Source: Knufia peltigerae (Eukaryota; Ascomycota; Eurotiomycetes; Chaetothyriales; Trichomeriaceae). From it: a DNA stretch of 64,000 bases. Location of the stretch: positions 62,001 through 126,000 of the forward strand of contig JAPDRN010000058.1 of NCBI GenBank assembly GCA_030247855.1, read 5' to 3'. The notes beneath the pieces were generated by a model. That model was not told the DNA's origin. It ran no database searches and was given only the letters and a program-made list of their open reading frames with translations. This document shows, piece after piece, positions 35,659 through 46,235 of this stretch. Position numbers and translations under genes: made by a program. Every line of letters begins with the position of its first letter. Position 1 is the stretch's first letter.

Positions 35659-37491
35659 TTACGTCTTCTCCGGCTCAATATTCTCCATTTGTAAGCCGTT
35701 TCTCGGCTCATCAGACGTTAGCACAATTGGCTTATTCCATTGCCGACCTTGGAGAATCAGATATGTCACTGGCAGACACACCGCACAAACGATAGCCTGT
35801 GTGCCAAAGCACCAGCCATATCCTATTGAAGATTCGAGTCAGTCAACAAGCTCGGAAAGCGATACATGGGTTTACTTACCAACAGCATCTGTCCAGTCGT
35901 AAATGTACCATGGCACAATAAAAGCCGACATCTGTCCCGGTTATTGGCAAAAATTCGACCGAACACGATCTGGACTGCACTTACGTTGATGACCACTGAG
36001 TAAAATGTGATGACCTCGATGGCGTGTTCGGGGTAGCTGTCGACGATATATGTTGTTAATGTCGTATTGCCGGCCTGAAGTCCAACAGCGAAAAGGAAAA
36101 GGGCGACCTGGCCAACGATCCAATGCCAACCCATTTGCACCGAAGCACCCCAGACGGCCAAGCCAACGGCCGACAACAGGGCACCAGGATAACCAAGCCA
36201 AAGTCGCATCTCTGGGGTACGTATACCACCATTCCTCTGTGACAGACGAGTTACAATGTGGTCGCTCAACCGTCCAGAGCAGAAAAGTTCTGCAAATATA
36301 ACGCCGATCAGAGGTCCAGTAAAAAATAGACCTTGGATCTGGATTCTGTACTCAGAGTACGCAGCCGGAATCATTGTGAGGAGAGCGACAATCCTCCAAG
36401 CAATTAGCATCCACTTCGTGTGCCAGGTGAAGTGTGAAAGGAACATACCACCAATAATGGAGAAAAATGTAACCACAAACACTTATAGCAAGTCTGGGAT
36501 ACGCCCAGAGCTTGCAAAAGGTTATCAACGTCTCCCATGGCTTCGGATGTGGTACACCTGGGATTTTGCGAATATTCTGCGCTGTGGTCAGCATTTGAAG
36601 TAGTGGGAGAGATTCAGAAATATCTCACCAGCCAAGGAAGTTTTTTGGTCCTTTGGATGTCAAGTGATGAGTCTCCCTCGGATACTCCACGTTGGCGTTC
36701 ATATTCGACGACAACAGTACGGGGGTATTGCGTTTCTGGCAGGAAGAGCACCTCCCAGACGAGAAGAAAGGCGAATGCTATCGTGACATGATAAGCCACC
36801 CAATATTGGTTGACAGTGGCTATGAATCCGCCGACTGTGAAGAGTCAAAAAAGACCAATAAACGAGATGCGAGACACGTACGGAGTCCACCAAGTACACT
36901 CCCGATGTTCGCCGACATTGCCCACAAGCCAATACGGAAACCTCTTTCGTGCTCCCAAGAGATGTCGTTGATGATACTCAAGCCAACATTCGCTGCTGGG
37001 CCAGCGGCGAAGCCTTGGAAGAACCTCGCTGCCATATATTGGCCAATTGATTGGCCTTTGATGGATGTGCAGCCACTTGCGAGCACTGCAGTTGAGGTTG
37101 AAACGATGGTGACAACTCGACGTCCGTAAGTTTCAGCTAGCGACGACGTCACGAGAGGGCCGAAGGCGAGACCAAAGGCGGATATGCCGAACGACCAGTT
37201 CACTTGGTTGTAGGACGCATCGAACTGCTTTTCCAACAATGAAAATGATGGAACAGGAGCCGTTGTCAAGTATGTCAACAGGAAGTAGAAGAAGCAAACG
37301 ATTGCAATGATGTTGTACTTCATGATTGTCGACCAGTTCAGAGGGTCAAGAACATCGTTCGTCGGGGTTGGCACCCGTGGCTTCACAGCTGCTTCTTCGG
37401 ACAATCCGTGAGTGTTGTCTCCAGGAGATGAGGTGCCAATACCGTTGTCTTGATCAAACCCCCCATGGCCGATGGTCATCTTAGAAGACAT
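35659..37491 (-). CDS. MFS transporter, DHA1 (drug:H+ antiporter-1) type
   Basis: Six exons (37491-36882, 36834-36629, 36576-36449, 36393-35985, 35931-35880, 35822-35659), introns 47-57 nt, encode 522 residues. After an acidic N-terminus (TNDVLDPLNWS) twelve membrane segments follow. Motif A-like SSLAETYGRRVV lies between TM2 and TM3, and the central loop contains LPETQYPR and the IPHPKPW-like PGVPHPKPWE. These are typical of fungal DHA1 exporters of the fluconazole-resistance/polyamine type. It probably sits in the plasma membrane and exports small molecules using the proton gradient; the substrate cannot be told. It is tail-to-tail with the Zn2Cys6 gene and head-to-head with the P450 gene across 0.77 kb, suggesting shared control. 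Confidence 0.92.
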
Positions 37492-38256
37492 AGTGCAGGC
37501 AATTGAATAGGGCCTTGGTCAGGAAGTTCTCATTTTGCGGCGACGCGTGGCACTTCCCATGGACCTCTATATGTACCTTCTCGCGTGGACACTAGCACGG
37601 CTTGAAGTCTAGATAAGCAATGTCGCTTTCCACTAGATCCTCCTGGTGTCTATTCCGCTAGTACGAACAGACAGGGTGGTCAATTCGTCGTGATGCCAAA
37701 CCCAACAGGGAAACTTGGGGAGATGCCATCAAGGGCCTGCTGAGTCCAAGTGTTGATTGGTAGACGTTCTGGATGGATCCCTGGGGGTTGTTTTGGCACT
37801 AGTTCAAACGGAGAAGGGCGAGGAGATGGACGAGATAACGACCACAACGATATGAAATCAATGTTGAAATACTTATCTCAAACCATTGTTCGACCGGGAT
37901 CTTTGCCGAAGTCGAGACTATAGTCTGTCGCCTCATCTTTCTCTGTTCAGCCATTCCGTTGCTCCAGCATTGTGAGTGTATCACCGACAAGGCTTCGAGC
38001 AAGTTGTGTCGCTCTGAACTTCCCCTTCTGACGAGACAAATCTTGTCAACGAATCCATACGAATTTCAAACTCGTCTCAAGTAACAGTCCAGTCTATGGT
38101 CCCAACTTATATATATTTTGAGGTCCATGGTACATGTCCAGTGGGAACGACATTGTCCAGCGTGGTCAATGGTCTGATGCTCCTGGGTGCCTTTGAATCG
38201 AGTGACTGAAGTCGTACACTGAGCATTAAAGAAGCAAAGTCAACACCATCATCATC
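37492..38256. promoter_or_regulatory. Divergent promoter region, MFS transporter / P450
   Basis: 765 bp between the two divergent start codons. A TATATATAT element at 38108-38116 is about 140 bp upstream of the P450 start. The region is a candidate target of the neighbouring Zn2Cys6 protein, but no operator could be assigned by eye. Confidence 0.5.
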
Positions 38257-39991
38257 ATGCTCATCATCGGAGCATTGTGGCTTCTGCCATATCTACTCAT
38301 TATTGCCGGTCTGATCAACACCGCACTCAAGATACGGTCGCCGTTGGCCAAAGTACCCGGTCCATGGTACACAAACTTCACCTCATTGGTTCTCAAGTAC
38401 AAGGAATTCACTCACGGACGACGACTGTATATCCATGATTTACACCAGAGATACGGCCCTGTAGTCCGCTTATCCCCAGACGAAGTCTCATTCGCCACTG
38501 TCGATGCCATCAAAGAAATTTACATGTCCGGAGGCAGTGGGTACGACAAGACTCCTTTCTACTCTCTCTTCACCCAATTCAACACAAGGACCTTGTTCTC
38601 GACCCTCATTCGAGGTGACGTATGTACTACTACCACCGTGATTGCTCTGGAGATGTATGTCTCTGGAAGTTGTTTTATGACAAAACTGACAAAATCAACC
38701 ACAGCATAGCTATATGAAAAGATATCTAGCAGATCGATATGCCAACAGCAACGTCATGAAACCTGATATTCTGAGTGGGATCTCGGAACATGCCAAAGAT
38801 TTTCTGAACCAATGTACAAAGGCATGCATTACACAGGGTTATGCCGATATATATGTGAGTTTGGGGGAGATTCATCGCTTTCTGGAATGTTCACATGCTG
38901 AATGAAATAACAAGGTCTACCTTCATTGCTTCGCACTTGACGGCGTGACCCATCAGCTTTTCCATCCACGCGGTACACATGCAAACAGAGATGAAAAGGA
39001 TTACCGCTTGATGAAGGAACTTTCCTACCACGACAGCCTGAAAAGTGAGTATGATCGAACCATCGCCGTCGGGGCACAAACATTTTCCAATCTCGATACT
39101 GATTGATCACACTTTTCTGAACAGGCAACGTCGCGCTCTACTACATGCCGTGGGCTTCGGACATTATTCATTATTTCAATCCACCCAAACCGGCACCGTT
39201 GTCGAACGAATACGTCCTGGGCGCGAGTGCAACTCCCAACCCGTCTCCGTTCAGCCTCTTGTCCAAACTACAAGCTCAGGCGAAAGCGACCAACATGCCA
39301 TCATACGCCGTGCCTGCAGAATGTAAAGACCACCTGGCTGCCGGGGTCGACACCACGGGCGACGGGTTGTGTTTTCTGATGCATCATCTTTCGTTGCCGA
39401 ATCCCGAATCGCAGCGCGTACAATCACTCTTGCGCAAAGAGTTGATTGAGAATCCCGCGACCCCGTTCGACCAATTGCCCTATCTGGATGCGGTCATCAA
39501 AGAGGGTCTCCGGTGCTTCCCGCCGATCCCAATGTCGTTCCCTCGCCACGTCCCACAGGAGGGCAGCGTCATAGAGGGCTTCTTCATGCCCGGAGGCACG
39601 ATCGTGAGCTGCCAACCTTATACGATCCACAAGGATCCCAATGTCTTTCCTGAGCCGCTTCAATTCCGACCGGAACGTTGGCTCAACGACGACGATGACG
39701 CCCAGGCCGTCGCGGAAAGGAACCGTTGGTTCTTTGCCTTTGGTGTCGGCGGGAGAGGTTGCCTGGGAAGACAGTAAGTTTTTCTCTTTGGTCGTTAAGA
39801 ATCATGAAGCTGACTCACGTGGTTTTTACAGCCTGGCGATTGCAGAGATGAAGATTCTTCTCCGTGAAGTATATTCCAAGTATCGAACGACAGTTTCATC
39901 CAGGATGGACAGCGATATGGAAATGGAGGATCAGATCATTGCCAGTCGACCTAAAGGGCAGTGTTGTAAGATTGTATTTGAGAAAATTTAG
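38257..39991 (+). CDS. Cytochrome P450 monooxygenase
   Basis: Five exons (38257-38619, 38705-38854, 38915-39044, 39125-39773, 39832-39991) encode 483 residues. An N-terminal membrane anchor (LWLLPYLLIIAGLINTAL) is followed by the Pro hinge KVPGPWYTN. The P450 signatures are complete: the I-helix AAGVDTTGDG, the K-helix ExxR in KEGLRCFPPI, the PERW motif FRPERWL, and the haem loop FGVGGRGCLGR whose Cys binds iron. It is an ER-bound haem-thiolate oxygenase; the substrate is unknown. The Zn2Cys6 regulator and MFS exporter next to it suggest specialised metabolism or detoxification. The acceptor of intron 2 (ACAAG) is less usual, but the join keeps frame. Confidence 0.92.
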
Positions 39992-40846
39992 TGCAGACTA
40001 GTACTCCGTACCTAGATAGACTACTACTGTAGTAAGGAAAACGACCTATCTTATAATATTGTGAAGCACCCAATGCTTCAGTGAAGCTGTCAGTTAGTGA
40101 GGATGAATGGAATACCTACCTTTCTAATCGGCACATGCTAGATATATGCTCACTCAAGTGATCCATCCTCTAACAGTGATTAATTATTAATACCCTTGGT
40201 ATGTTTAACAACAGAAGTTTTGTCTTCAACAAAGTACGCTTTGCCCGTACAGTCCCGATTAAACAATATCTCCCTTATTGAATCTCAGCTCCATCAACAA
40301 CGTTCAAAAGAACTACGGTCGATTGTAAACTCGCCTTCCACCTCATACTTGATCAGCTGGATCATTTAGTGGGTTTGAGTTAATCATGAATAGCCTAGGA
40401 TCTTGAAAAGTGCAACCAATGAACTCTACGTTGGAATTTTTTACACTCTAGTAGACACTTTACGGATTTTAACGGCATGTCCCCTCTCTTGTAGGTTGGG
40501 CTTGAAGTTATCGCGGCAATTGGGCTTTTTGGCTGGTTGGATGAATCACGGGGCGTTGGCAGCCTTGATGGCGCTCGCTGGGAGTTTGGGCCCAATGTGG
40601 CTACAAAGTCAAGCCAGGGTTCTACGCACATGCGCCGGGACTTTGGTTCACCGACATTTGGCCCTTTGGATCGAATTCCACGAATGAACTACATAAGGGG
40701 AGTATTCTCAGTGCTCGAGCTCTCGCCGTTGCTACGCCGGAGTCTACCCCCAAAAGCAATATCTACGTTGTTTATAGCTTTCCATTTCACAAGTTTCCTG
40801 CGGAGTAATTGGATCAATTCGCTGCGAGGACCTCCTGGCCGACTCC
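39992..40846. other. Intergenic region, P450 3' / HET-domain gene 5'
   Basis: About 850 bp, AT-rich near 40.0-40.4 kb, with one TACTCCGTA motif just after the P450 stop (40002-40010). Short frames at 40.4-40.9 kb show no family resemblance. Confidence 0.5.
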
Positions 40847-42191
40847 ATGGCCGGCATCGGTCAAGCTGGCCACACCAACTCAGGATGCTACTTCGAATAT
40901 ACACCGCTCCTACATGGCGATGATAGTATCCGACTTCTAAGAGTCTTGTCCTCCAAAAGTGGTAGTCATGTCGAATGTGGTTTGTTCCATGCAAGGCTGA
41001 GAGATTGGGAGAACAAATATACAGCTCTATCCTACACGTGGGCCTCGGCTACAGCCATCGAAACTCCAAACACCATTGTCATCAACGGCTGTTACATGTC
41101 TGTACGAAAGAATCTGGGTGACTTTTTGATGCGCTGCCATGCGTGTCAAGAGAGAAGAACATTCTGGATTGATGCTATTTGTATCAACCAGAAAGATGAC
41201 GAAGAAAAGGGTCACCAGGTTGGTATGATGGCCAGTGTGGATGGTCTAGCTCGGGAAGTTTGCGTTTGGCTAGGTATCACCACTCCAGACAAATGCCGGG
41301 ATACTTTTGGGTCTTGTGGAGCAGACGAATGAGTATGAAGATTGCTTGTGAGTAATGGCTGATGTGAGTGAAAGCGATCAATTGTTGATCCTTGAGCTGC
41401 TTGAAGACATACTCTGTCATAGTTATTGGCGTCGGAGCTGGATCCTACAGGAAGTGTGGCTTGCTCGACGCCTCTTTGTCCGCCTCGGCGACGTCGACTT
41501 TCACTGGGACTTTCTTACCAGCCTCTTAGCGACCTTTCACAAAATCCTCTACGAACTTTCGGGAGGGATTGACTTTCTCCCATCCCGCGATATTATCTAT
41601 GCGCATATGCTGATACACTCTCGCAACCTCTTTGCGGGCTCCAAGCGTGAACTTTCTACTCTACTTGGCACCTCTCTTGTTGATTATAACTGCGAGCAGC
41701 CTCACGGTCGTGTTTACGCTCTACTGAGTCTTGCAAGTGATTGGGAACCGAACAACAGCGTTCTTCAAGTTGATTATGGCATGTCGTTACAGGATCTTTG
41801 GAACAGGGTGACATCATTCTGTATTCCTAGAGACTCTGTCGACTGGAGCTGGTCGGATGATTTAGCAAGATTGTGGGGTTTACCAGAACAGAACGTTCGT
41901 GAACCGGGTCCAACACGCCTCTCGAGACCGGTGTGAAGACGCATTCGATGAATTCACGGTGGAAACGTTGCTGGAAAAGAAAAGTATTGCGAGGTTGCAG
42001 AAAAAGAATGGTTGGACCGATTAAAGAGGCTGCCTTCTTTGGATCGATGGACAATGTTCATAGGTGCTGCCAGTATTGCTGCCAGTATTGCTGCCAGTAT
42101 TGCTGCCAGTATTGCTGCCAGTATTGCTGCCAGTATTGCTGCCGCCGTTCCTGTCTGTGTGTTTCTTAAAGACACTGATATTGGAACATAA
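40847..42191 (+). pseudogene. HET-domain (heterokaryon incompatibility) gene, frame-disrupted
   Basis: ATG 40847 opens a typical HET N-terminus: YFEYTPLLHGDDSIRLLRVL, the core TALSYTWASA, then TFWIDAICINQ and VCVWLG. This frame stops at 41332. The next HET motifs (YWRRSWILQEVWLA, GRVYALLSLASD) continue in another frame from about 41355 to 41936. The last piece ends at 42191 with a hydrophobic segment, WTMFIG followed by six AASI repeats and AAAVPVCVFLKD. The second and third pieces could be joined by a 63-nt intron (41931-41993). The first break needs a frameshift and a stop bypass that no normal intron supplies. HET proteins trigger death after fusion of unlike hyphae, and such genes are often inactivated. 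A sequencing error at about 41.3 kb is the alternative. Confidence 0.72.
42065..42143 (+). repeat. 12-bp tandem repeat (TGCTGCCAGTAT) x6.5 in the HET gene 3' end
   Basis: Six identical 12-base units plus a partial one. Because the unit is a multiple of three it keeps frame; in the frame of the second HET piece it encodes repeated Ala-Ala-Ser-Ile, lengthening a hydrophobic segment. Perfect identity implies recent expansion. Confidence 0.95.
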
Positions 42192-43127
42192 GTTTCCCTA
42201 ACTGATCAGCTAGCTACTCGACAACTCCGACAGAGAGCAGAGACACTACAGTTGCAATTAAGCCATAAATTTGATTCAATACAAGAATGCAGTAGAGCGT
42301 ACGTTCTATTTAGGCAAATGCAGTATCGCGTTTTGAAATTGGATTAAAACCTTTCCGTCCGCGCCGATCTTCCGCGCTTATACCTTTTCAAATTAATATT
42401 TATTAGCTTTCGTAGCCCAAGCCTGAGCTAATGTCCATTGGTCTATCACAATATTAAGTTGTATTCTATAACAGGAGTGCTCGCAGCGCTTTCATGACCT
42501 CTGTCAAAATCCTCGTTCGCTCGCGTGTGGGCGTTCGCTGCTTAGTCGCCCTTGCTGCCTGACACTCGTACAGGCCTCCAAGACATTCCCACACGGCGCC
42601 AGGTCAATAGAGGAATTAGAACTTCATCATACACTCATCGTTCACACTGCAAGCGCAGCAGCGCGATCAAAACTTGATTGATTGTATGCATGTCTATCTA
42701 CTTGTTGCTCCTGACTCTGCAGGCGAAGCACAATCTAGCATCCTCAGCAGGACCCCCCTGCTTTTATCCTACTAGATCAGGTCATATTGCGCGCAAGTAG
42801 CAGGTTTCATGTACGACCTTAAGGTTGAAGACTCTTGCCTAGCTGTATGCCGACGTTGCTAAGAGTCCAAGATTGATTGATGCGTACGCGCTCGAGCTAC
42901 AGCCGCTTAGTTCTATCTTACTTGCATATAAATCTATGGATTTTAAATCTATGGATTTTAAATCTACTTTTTCCGTTTATACGTATCTCTAGGACGAGAG
43001 GATTAGGGTTAGTTATTACCCAGCTGGTGTTCACAGAGCGTCAAGAAGCTGGCCAGATTTGCCGGTGAACGTTGCCACTATCGTCGACTATGGCAAGCAC
43101 GACGAAGAACCCTGAGACCCCTCCATC
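42192..43127. other. Gene-free degenerate region
   Basis: About 940 bp with no recognisable gene, locally AT-rich. It holds a 15-bp tandem duplication (42931-42966) and a short TTAGGGTTAG at 43003-43012. Together with the flanking broken genes it looks like decaying sequence. No transposon ends or transposase motifs were identified. Confidence 0.5.
42931..42966 (+). repeat. 15-bp AT-rich tandem repeat, about 2.4 copies
   Basis: The unit AATCTATGGATTTTA occurs twice perfectly, followed by a partial third copy. It lies outside any gene. Confidence 0.9.
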
Positions 43128-43660
43128 ATGTCACATGGTGCGAAGACTACGAACGTCAGACATGGCGTTGGTCTTCTCGAACGCGACGATCTGCCAGACA
43201 CTGATCAGCACTCATATCCAATCAATGCTCTAGTAGATTACGAGCCCGGCTCCTGGCCGAAAAAGTATACCGATTTCTTCCCAGACGAAGCAACCTCACA
43301 GACCCTGGCAGAGGACCGTCAAAAAATGCTCGAGGTGGCGGCCTTTGGCTTGCAAGATTGGGCCGAAAGCGCACCGTCAAGGGCCCATATAGGGTGGACT
43401 ATGGGTGCAACGTTTCTGTCGGGTCGGATTTCTATGCAAATTTCAAGTGAGTGTATCACAACCATTACGACGAATACAAGGTCGAGACTGAGATCGATGT
43501 GCTGGAAGACTATGGACTAGTTACCACTGGAGATTGACCTCAATCGCCTTCCTTGGCCGGTCTGTGTCCATCTTTGCGGCAACGCATGAAACAGACTTGC
43601 AGTTTGAATGACTGTTGGATTGGTGTGGGTACGATTCACCTGCCAAAGTCTTATATAAAG
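43128..43660 (+). pseudogene. Degenerate sugar (maltose-type) O-acetyltransferase gene
   Basis: Pieces of a left-handed beta-helix acetyltransferase follow in the family order but in different frames with stops between. Frame one (from ATG 43128) carries WPKKYTDFFPDEATSQTLAEDRQKML, quoted here only as its parts WPKKYTDFFPDEA and AEDRQKML. Another frame (43382-43450) gives VDYGCNVSVGSDFYANF then a stop. The same frame later gives VLEDYGLVTTGD then a stop (43535). A third frame gives VSIFAATHETDLQ, and the second frame returns with DCWIGVGTIHLP (about 43610-43645). In intact enzymes these lie along the hexapeptide-repeat domain. The His of ATHETD, the usual active-site base, is still present. 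The region after DCWIG is missing. With at least two stops and several shifts it cannot make an enzyme. Confidence 0.75.
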
Positions 43661-44026
43661 ATTGTTGCGCGTGTAGAAGAGCTCGAGAGTGGGGTGTCAA
43701 TTTTCCAGAGTTGATATATCATCCGTTGAAACGATACCAACTACAGGACTGTTGAACCGAATACATTTGACGGCGGGGATAAGGAGTGTTATTTGAGCTC
43801 AATATATAAAGGTGTCTCGAGACGCACCATAGAAAAACCAAATGCAAATATCCTCACGTGACATTTGGCCTCACCACCAATTTTTGAGCTTCCAAACATC
43901 AATGTCTACCTCGATTCAACATTCACCGAAAAGTACTTTTGACGTTCACCCATTGAACATTCATATGCATCTTTGCCAGAACCTGAGGTCAGAGGCTAGT
44001 GGCTTGCTGCACTCGAGCGACGAGCC
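43661..44026. promoter_or_regulatory. Promoter region of the 340-residue orphan gene
   Basis: 366 bp between the acetyltransferase remnant and the next start codon. A TATATAAA box is at 43803-43810, about 220 bp upstream of the ATG at 44027. An in-frame or overlapping short ATG frame at 43842 may be a uORF. Confidence 0.45.
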
Positions 44027-45049
44027 ATGTCCCATGGACTGGGTGAAAAGCTGACAATTATCCTAACGACATCTCCTACTCCGTCCATACCATCTACAGA
44101 ACTGATCAGTGGCGTTCTCCGGTCTCTTCCTCCTAGCTTGTCTACTGTGCCAATAATCATTACCTTCGATGGCTTCACGGTATGCCAAAACGACAAATAT
44201 CGAGATGGACGATTGAAGAAAGGCCAAGTGCCCCTGCAAATGGCAGAAGCTTATCCTGCGTACATTGCAAATGTCAAACGACTTTTCTCGCAGCCAGATG
44301 TTCCAGTGGTTCGGGAAGCTGCATCTGAAGCCATGATTAGCAGAATCGAAGGAGAGCGGTGTGTGACATTTATTCAGCATCAAAGTCGACAAGGGTTTGC
44401 ATTGAGTGTTGTGGGTGCGCTCAAATGTTGTTCTACGCCTTTTGTCCTGGTGCTACAGCACGATTGGGTTTTTGAGATCGAACCACCAATTCAGCAACTA
44501 CTCACAATATTGCAAGACGAGCCCGACGTAAACTACATCACTTTTGTGGCAAGGCATTTCAAGCGATACGAGCTGACGATGGGCAATTCAAACGTCCGGC
44601 TTCGTGCTGTCTTTGATGCTGCCAAAGCCATGAGGCATGGTTCAGCATGCGACTCAGATCTTATTGCCAATCTCCATTTCTACGACAGACCGCATTTGGC
44701 TTCGGTAACCAAGTACTATGAGATACTGGATATGTTTCCGAAACTCCGCAAAGGAGACTTTTTTGAGGACGCAATCGGAACCAAATTCTCGTATTCAATC
44801 AGCAATGCTTGCTCGAATGAGGAAGCTGTTCAGGCGTGGAAGAGAATCGGAACCTGGATGTATGCTCCTGATGGCGGTGCCTCACGAGGTGTCCGTCATA
44901 CTTCTGGACGCACTACGTTGACAGAGGAACTAGAGAAAGCTCGGAAGCAGGCGTATATCACGGAGAATCATCTGGCAAAGCTTGAAGGCCGTCAGCCGCG
45001 ACATGCTGCTCCACTCATCAACGCACGCAGTCCTGAACATCAGGCGTGA
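44027..45049 (+). CDS. Orphan protein, possible glycosyltransferase-like fold
   Basis: A single exon of 340 residues. I do not recognise a named family. Visible features are an N-terminal beta-strand pattern (KLTIILTTSPTPSIPSTELISGVL, seen as LTIILTTSP and PSIPSTELI), then VPIIITFDGF, and a central FVLVLQHDWVF with acidic residues. Start-strand, T-S-P, FDG and an aspartate-containing QHDW motif resemble the nucleotide-sugar and metal-binding regions of GT-A glycosyltransferases; this is inference only. The C-terminal third is basic and probably disordered (ELEKARKQAYITENHLAKLEG). No signal peptide or membrane segment was seen. The frame is intact, unlike the two preceding genes, and a GT2 synthase gene follows on the same strand. 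Confidence 0.65.
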   Translation: MSHGLGEKLTIILTTSPTPSIPSTELISGVLRSLPPSLSTVPIIITFDGFTVCQNDKYRDGRLKKGQVPLQMAEAYPAYIANVKRLFSQPDVPVVREAASEAMISRIEGERCVTFIQHQSRQGFALSVVGALKCCSTPFVLVLQHDWVFEIEPPIQQLLTILQDEPDVNYITFVARHFKRYELTMGNSNVRLRAVFDAAKAMRHGSACDSDLIANLHFYDRPHLASVTKYYEILDMFPKLRKGDFFEDAIGTKFSYSISNACSNEEAVQAWKRIGTWMYAPDGGASRGVRHTSGRTTLTEELEKARKQAYITENHLAKLEGRQPRHAAPLINARSPEHQA

Positions 45050-46235
45050 CGCAACGTGGTCCTGACACACAAACATTGTCTCAATCTGCACCTATCGTCA
45101 ATTTCGTGGGGAGATAACATCGAGGCATGTCCGGCGCAGGATCTGGGACCTCATATCGTCCTGTTTGACTTTCACCCGCATAGCCGTCGAGTTTCTGGCC
45201 GGAAAGAAGATCCTAAGAGGACAGCTTATTGTGGACGATGCAGGGTTTATAAGGGCTAGCAACCACCACAACTTACGTGACGTGACGTCTACAATCGATG
45301 AAAGCTTAATGCGGAAGGGCATTTTGTGATCGCCGCAGACTCAATGTGTCAATAAATGATGGTTGGTGACGCCGAAGTGCAAGGATCGCCCGGACCACAT
45401 CATCCGTAATTTGGCGAGATCTCAAGGCTTGACAGATGCACTGACTCTATGCAGGTCATGAGCTTATATATACGGGCCAAAAAAGTACAAATTTACATTA
45501 TTCCACCCGTGTATTTGATACGCAGTGGCGACGTCGCGATTGCTGTAATTGGTCCCTGCAGTTCAAGATCAGACCAAAGCTGATCTCCAGATCACCTCCA
45601 TTGTGTATTTTCAGGCAACAAATCAGCAGTTCTGTCTGGCTACCGTCGCCCGCTGACCTTTGCTCCATTCTTCTCTTCTCTTACCAATGGAGGAATGTTC
45701 AAGAAGACCTTGTCGTACGAACTATCATTGTCCTAGAGCATGGGAAAGCGCCGTGCTGTCCTTTTGAAGCACTAGCATGTCGACCCATTTGTGTGTCGAA
45801 CCCCGGCTGCTGGAAATCTAAAAACACACGAATGTGTACCATCGAAGATCACTGATCTCGTCTTGTGCGGAGCAATTTTTACTTTTATTCCAATGTGGAC
45901 TCACTGTATACAGGGAGGACTTATATGGAAGACTGCTAGCTGTAGCCTTGAGTGGGCCATGGCGCGTAGTCGTCTTACATACTCCCGGCCTGTGAGCCAC
46001 GGTATGCCCTCTGACGTGGGAGTTCGAGCCGTTTGCGGCACATCGACACTGGGTATATTGAATTTTACATTGAATGACCTCTGAACAACTGATCAAAGCT
46101 TGGACGTACCTCCCGTTATGATGCTCTGCTTTGGCCCTTTTGTCATCAGGGCAGTCCATATAAGCCGAACATTCATGCTAGCCACCACCCTTACCACCAG
46201 TGTACTTCGCCACGAGCAACTCAACTCTACAAAAA
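45050..46235. other. Intergenic region with TATA elements, upstream of the GT2 gene
   Basis: About 1.2 kb. TATATATA at 45465-45472 has no gene immediately downstream. TATAAG at 46159-46164 lies 72 bp upstream of the GT2 start codon and is its probable core promoter. No protein or tRNA was recognised. Confidence 0.5.

Noticed and set aside
33698..39991. A full secondary-metabolite cluster
   Set aside because: No polyketide synthase, peptide synthetase, terpene cyclase or other backbone enzyme lies in the window.
43003..43012. Telomere-like TTAGGGTTAG
   Set aside because: Fewer than two repeat units; chance occurrence is likely and no array is present.
42192..43127. Possible transposon relic in the decayed region
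   Set aside because: No terminal repeats, target-site duplication or transposase and reverse-transcriptase motifs could be seen.
45790..46040. Two sequences resembling a tRNA T-arm (TCGAACC and GTTCGAG)
   Set aside because: No five-base-pair T stem, anticodon arm or acceptor stem could be formed around them.
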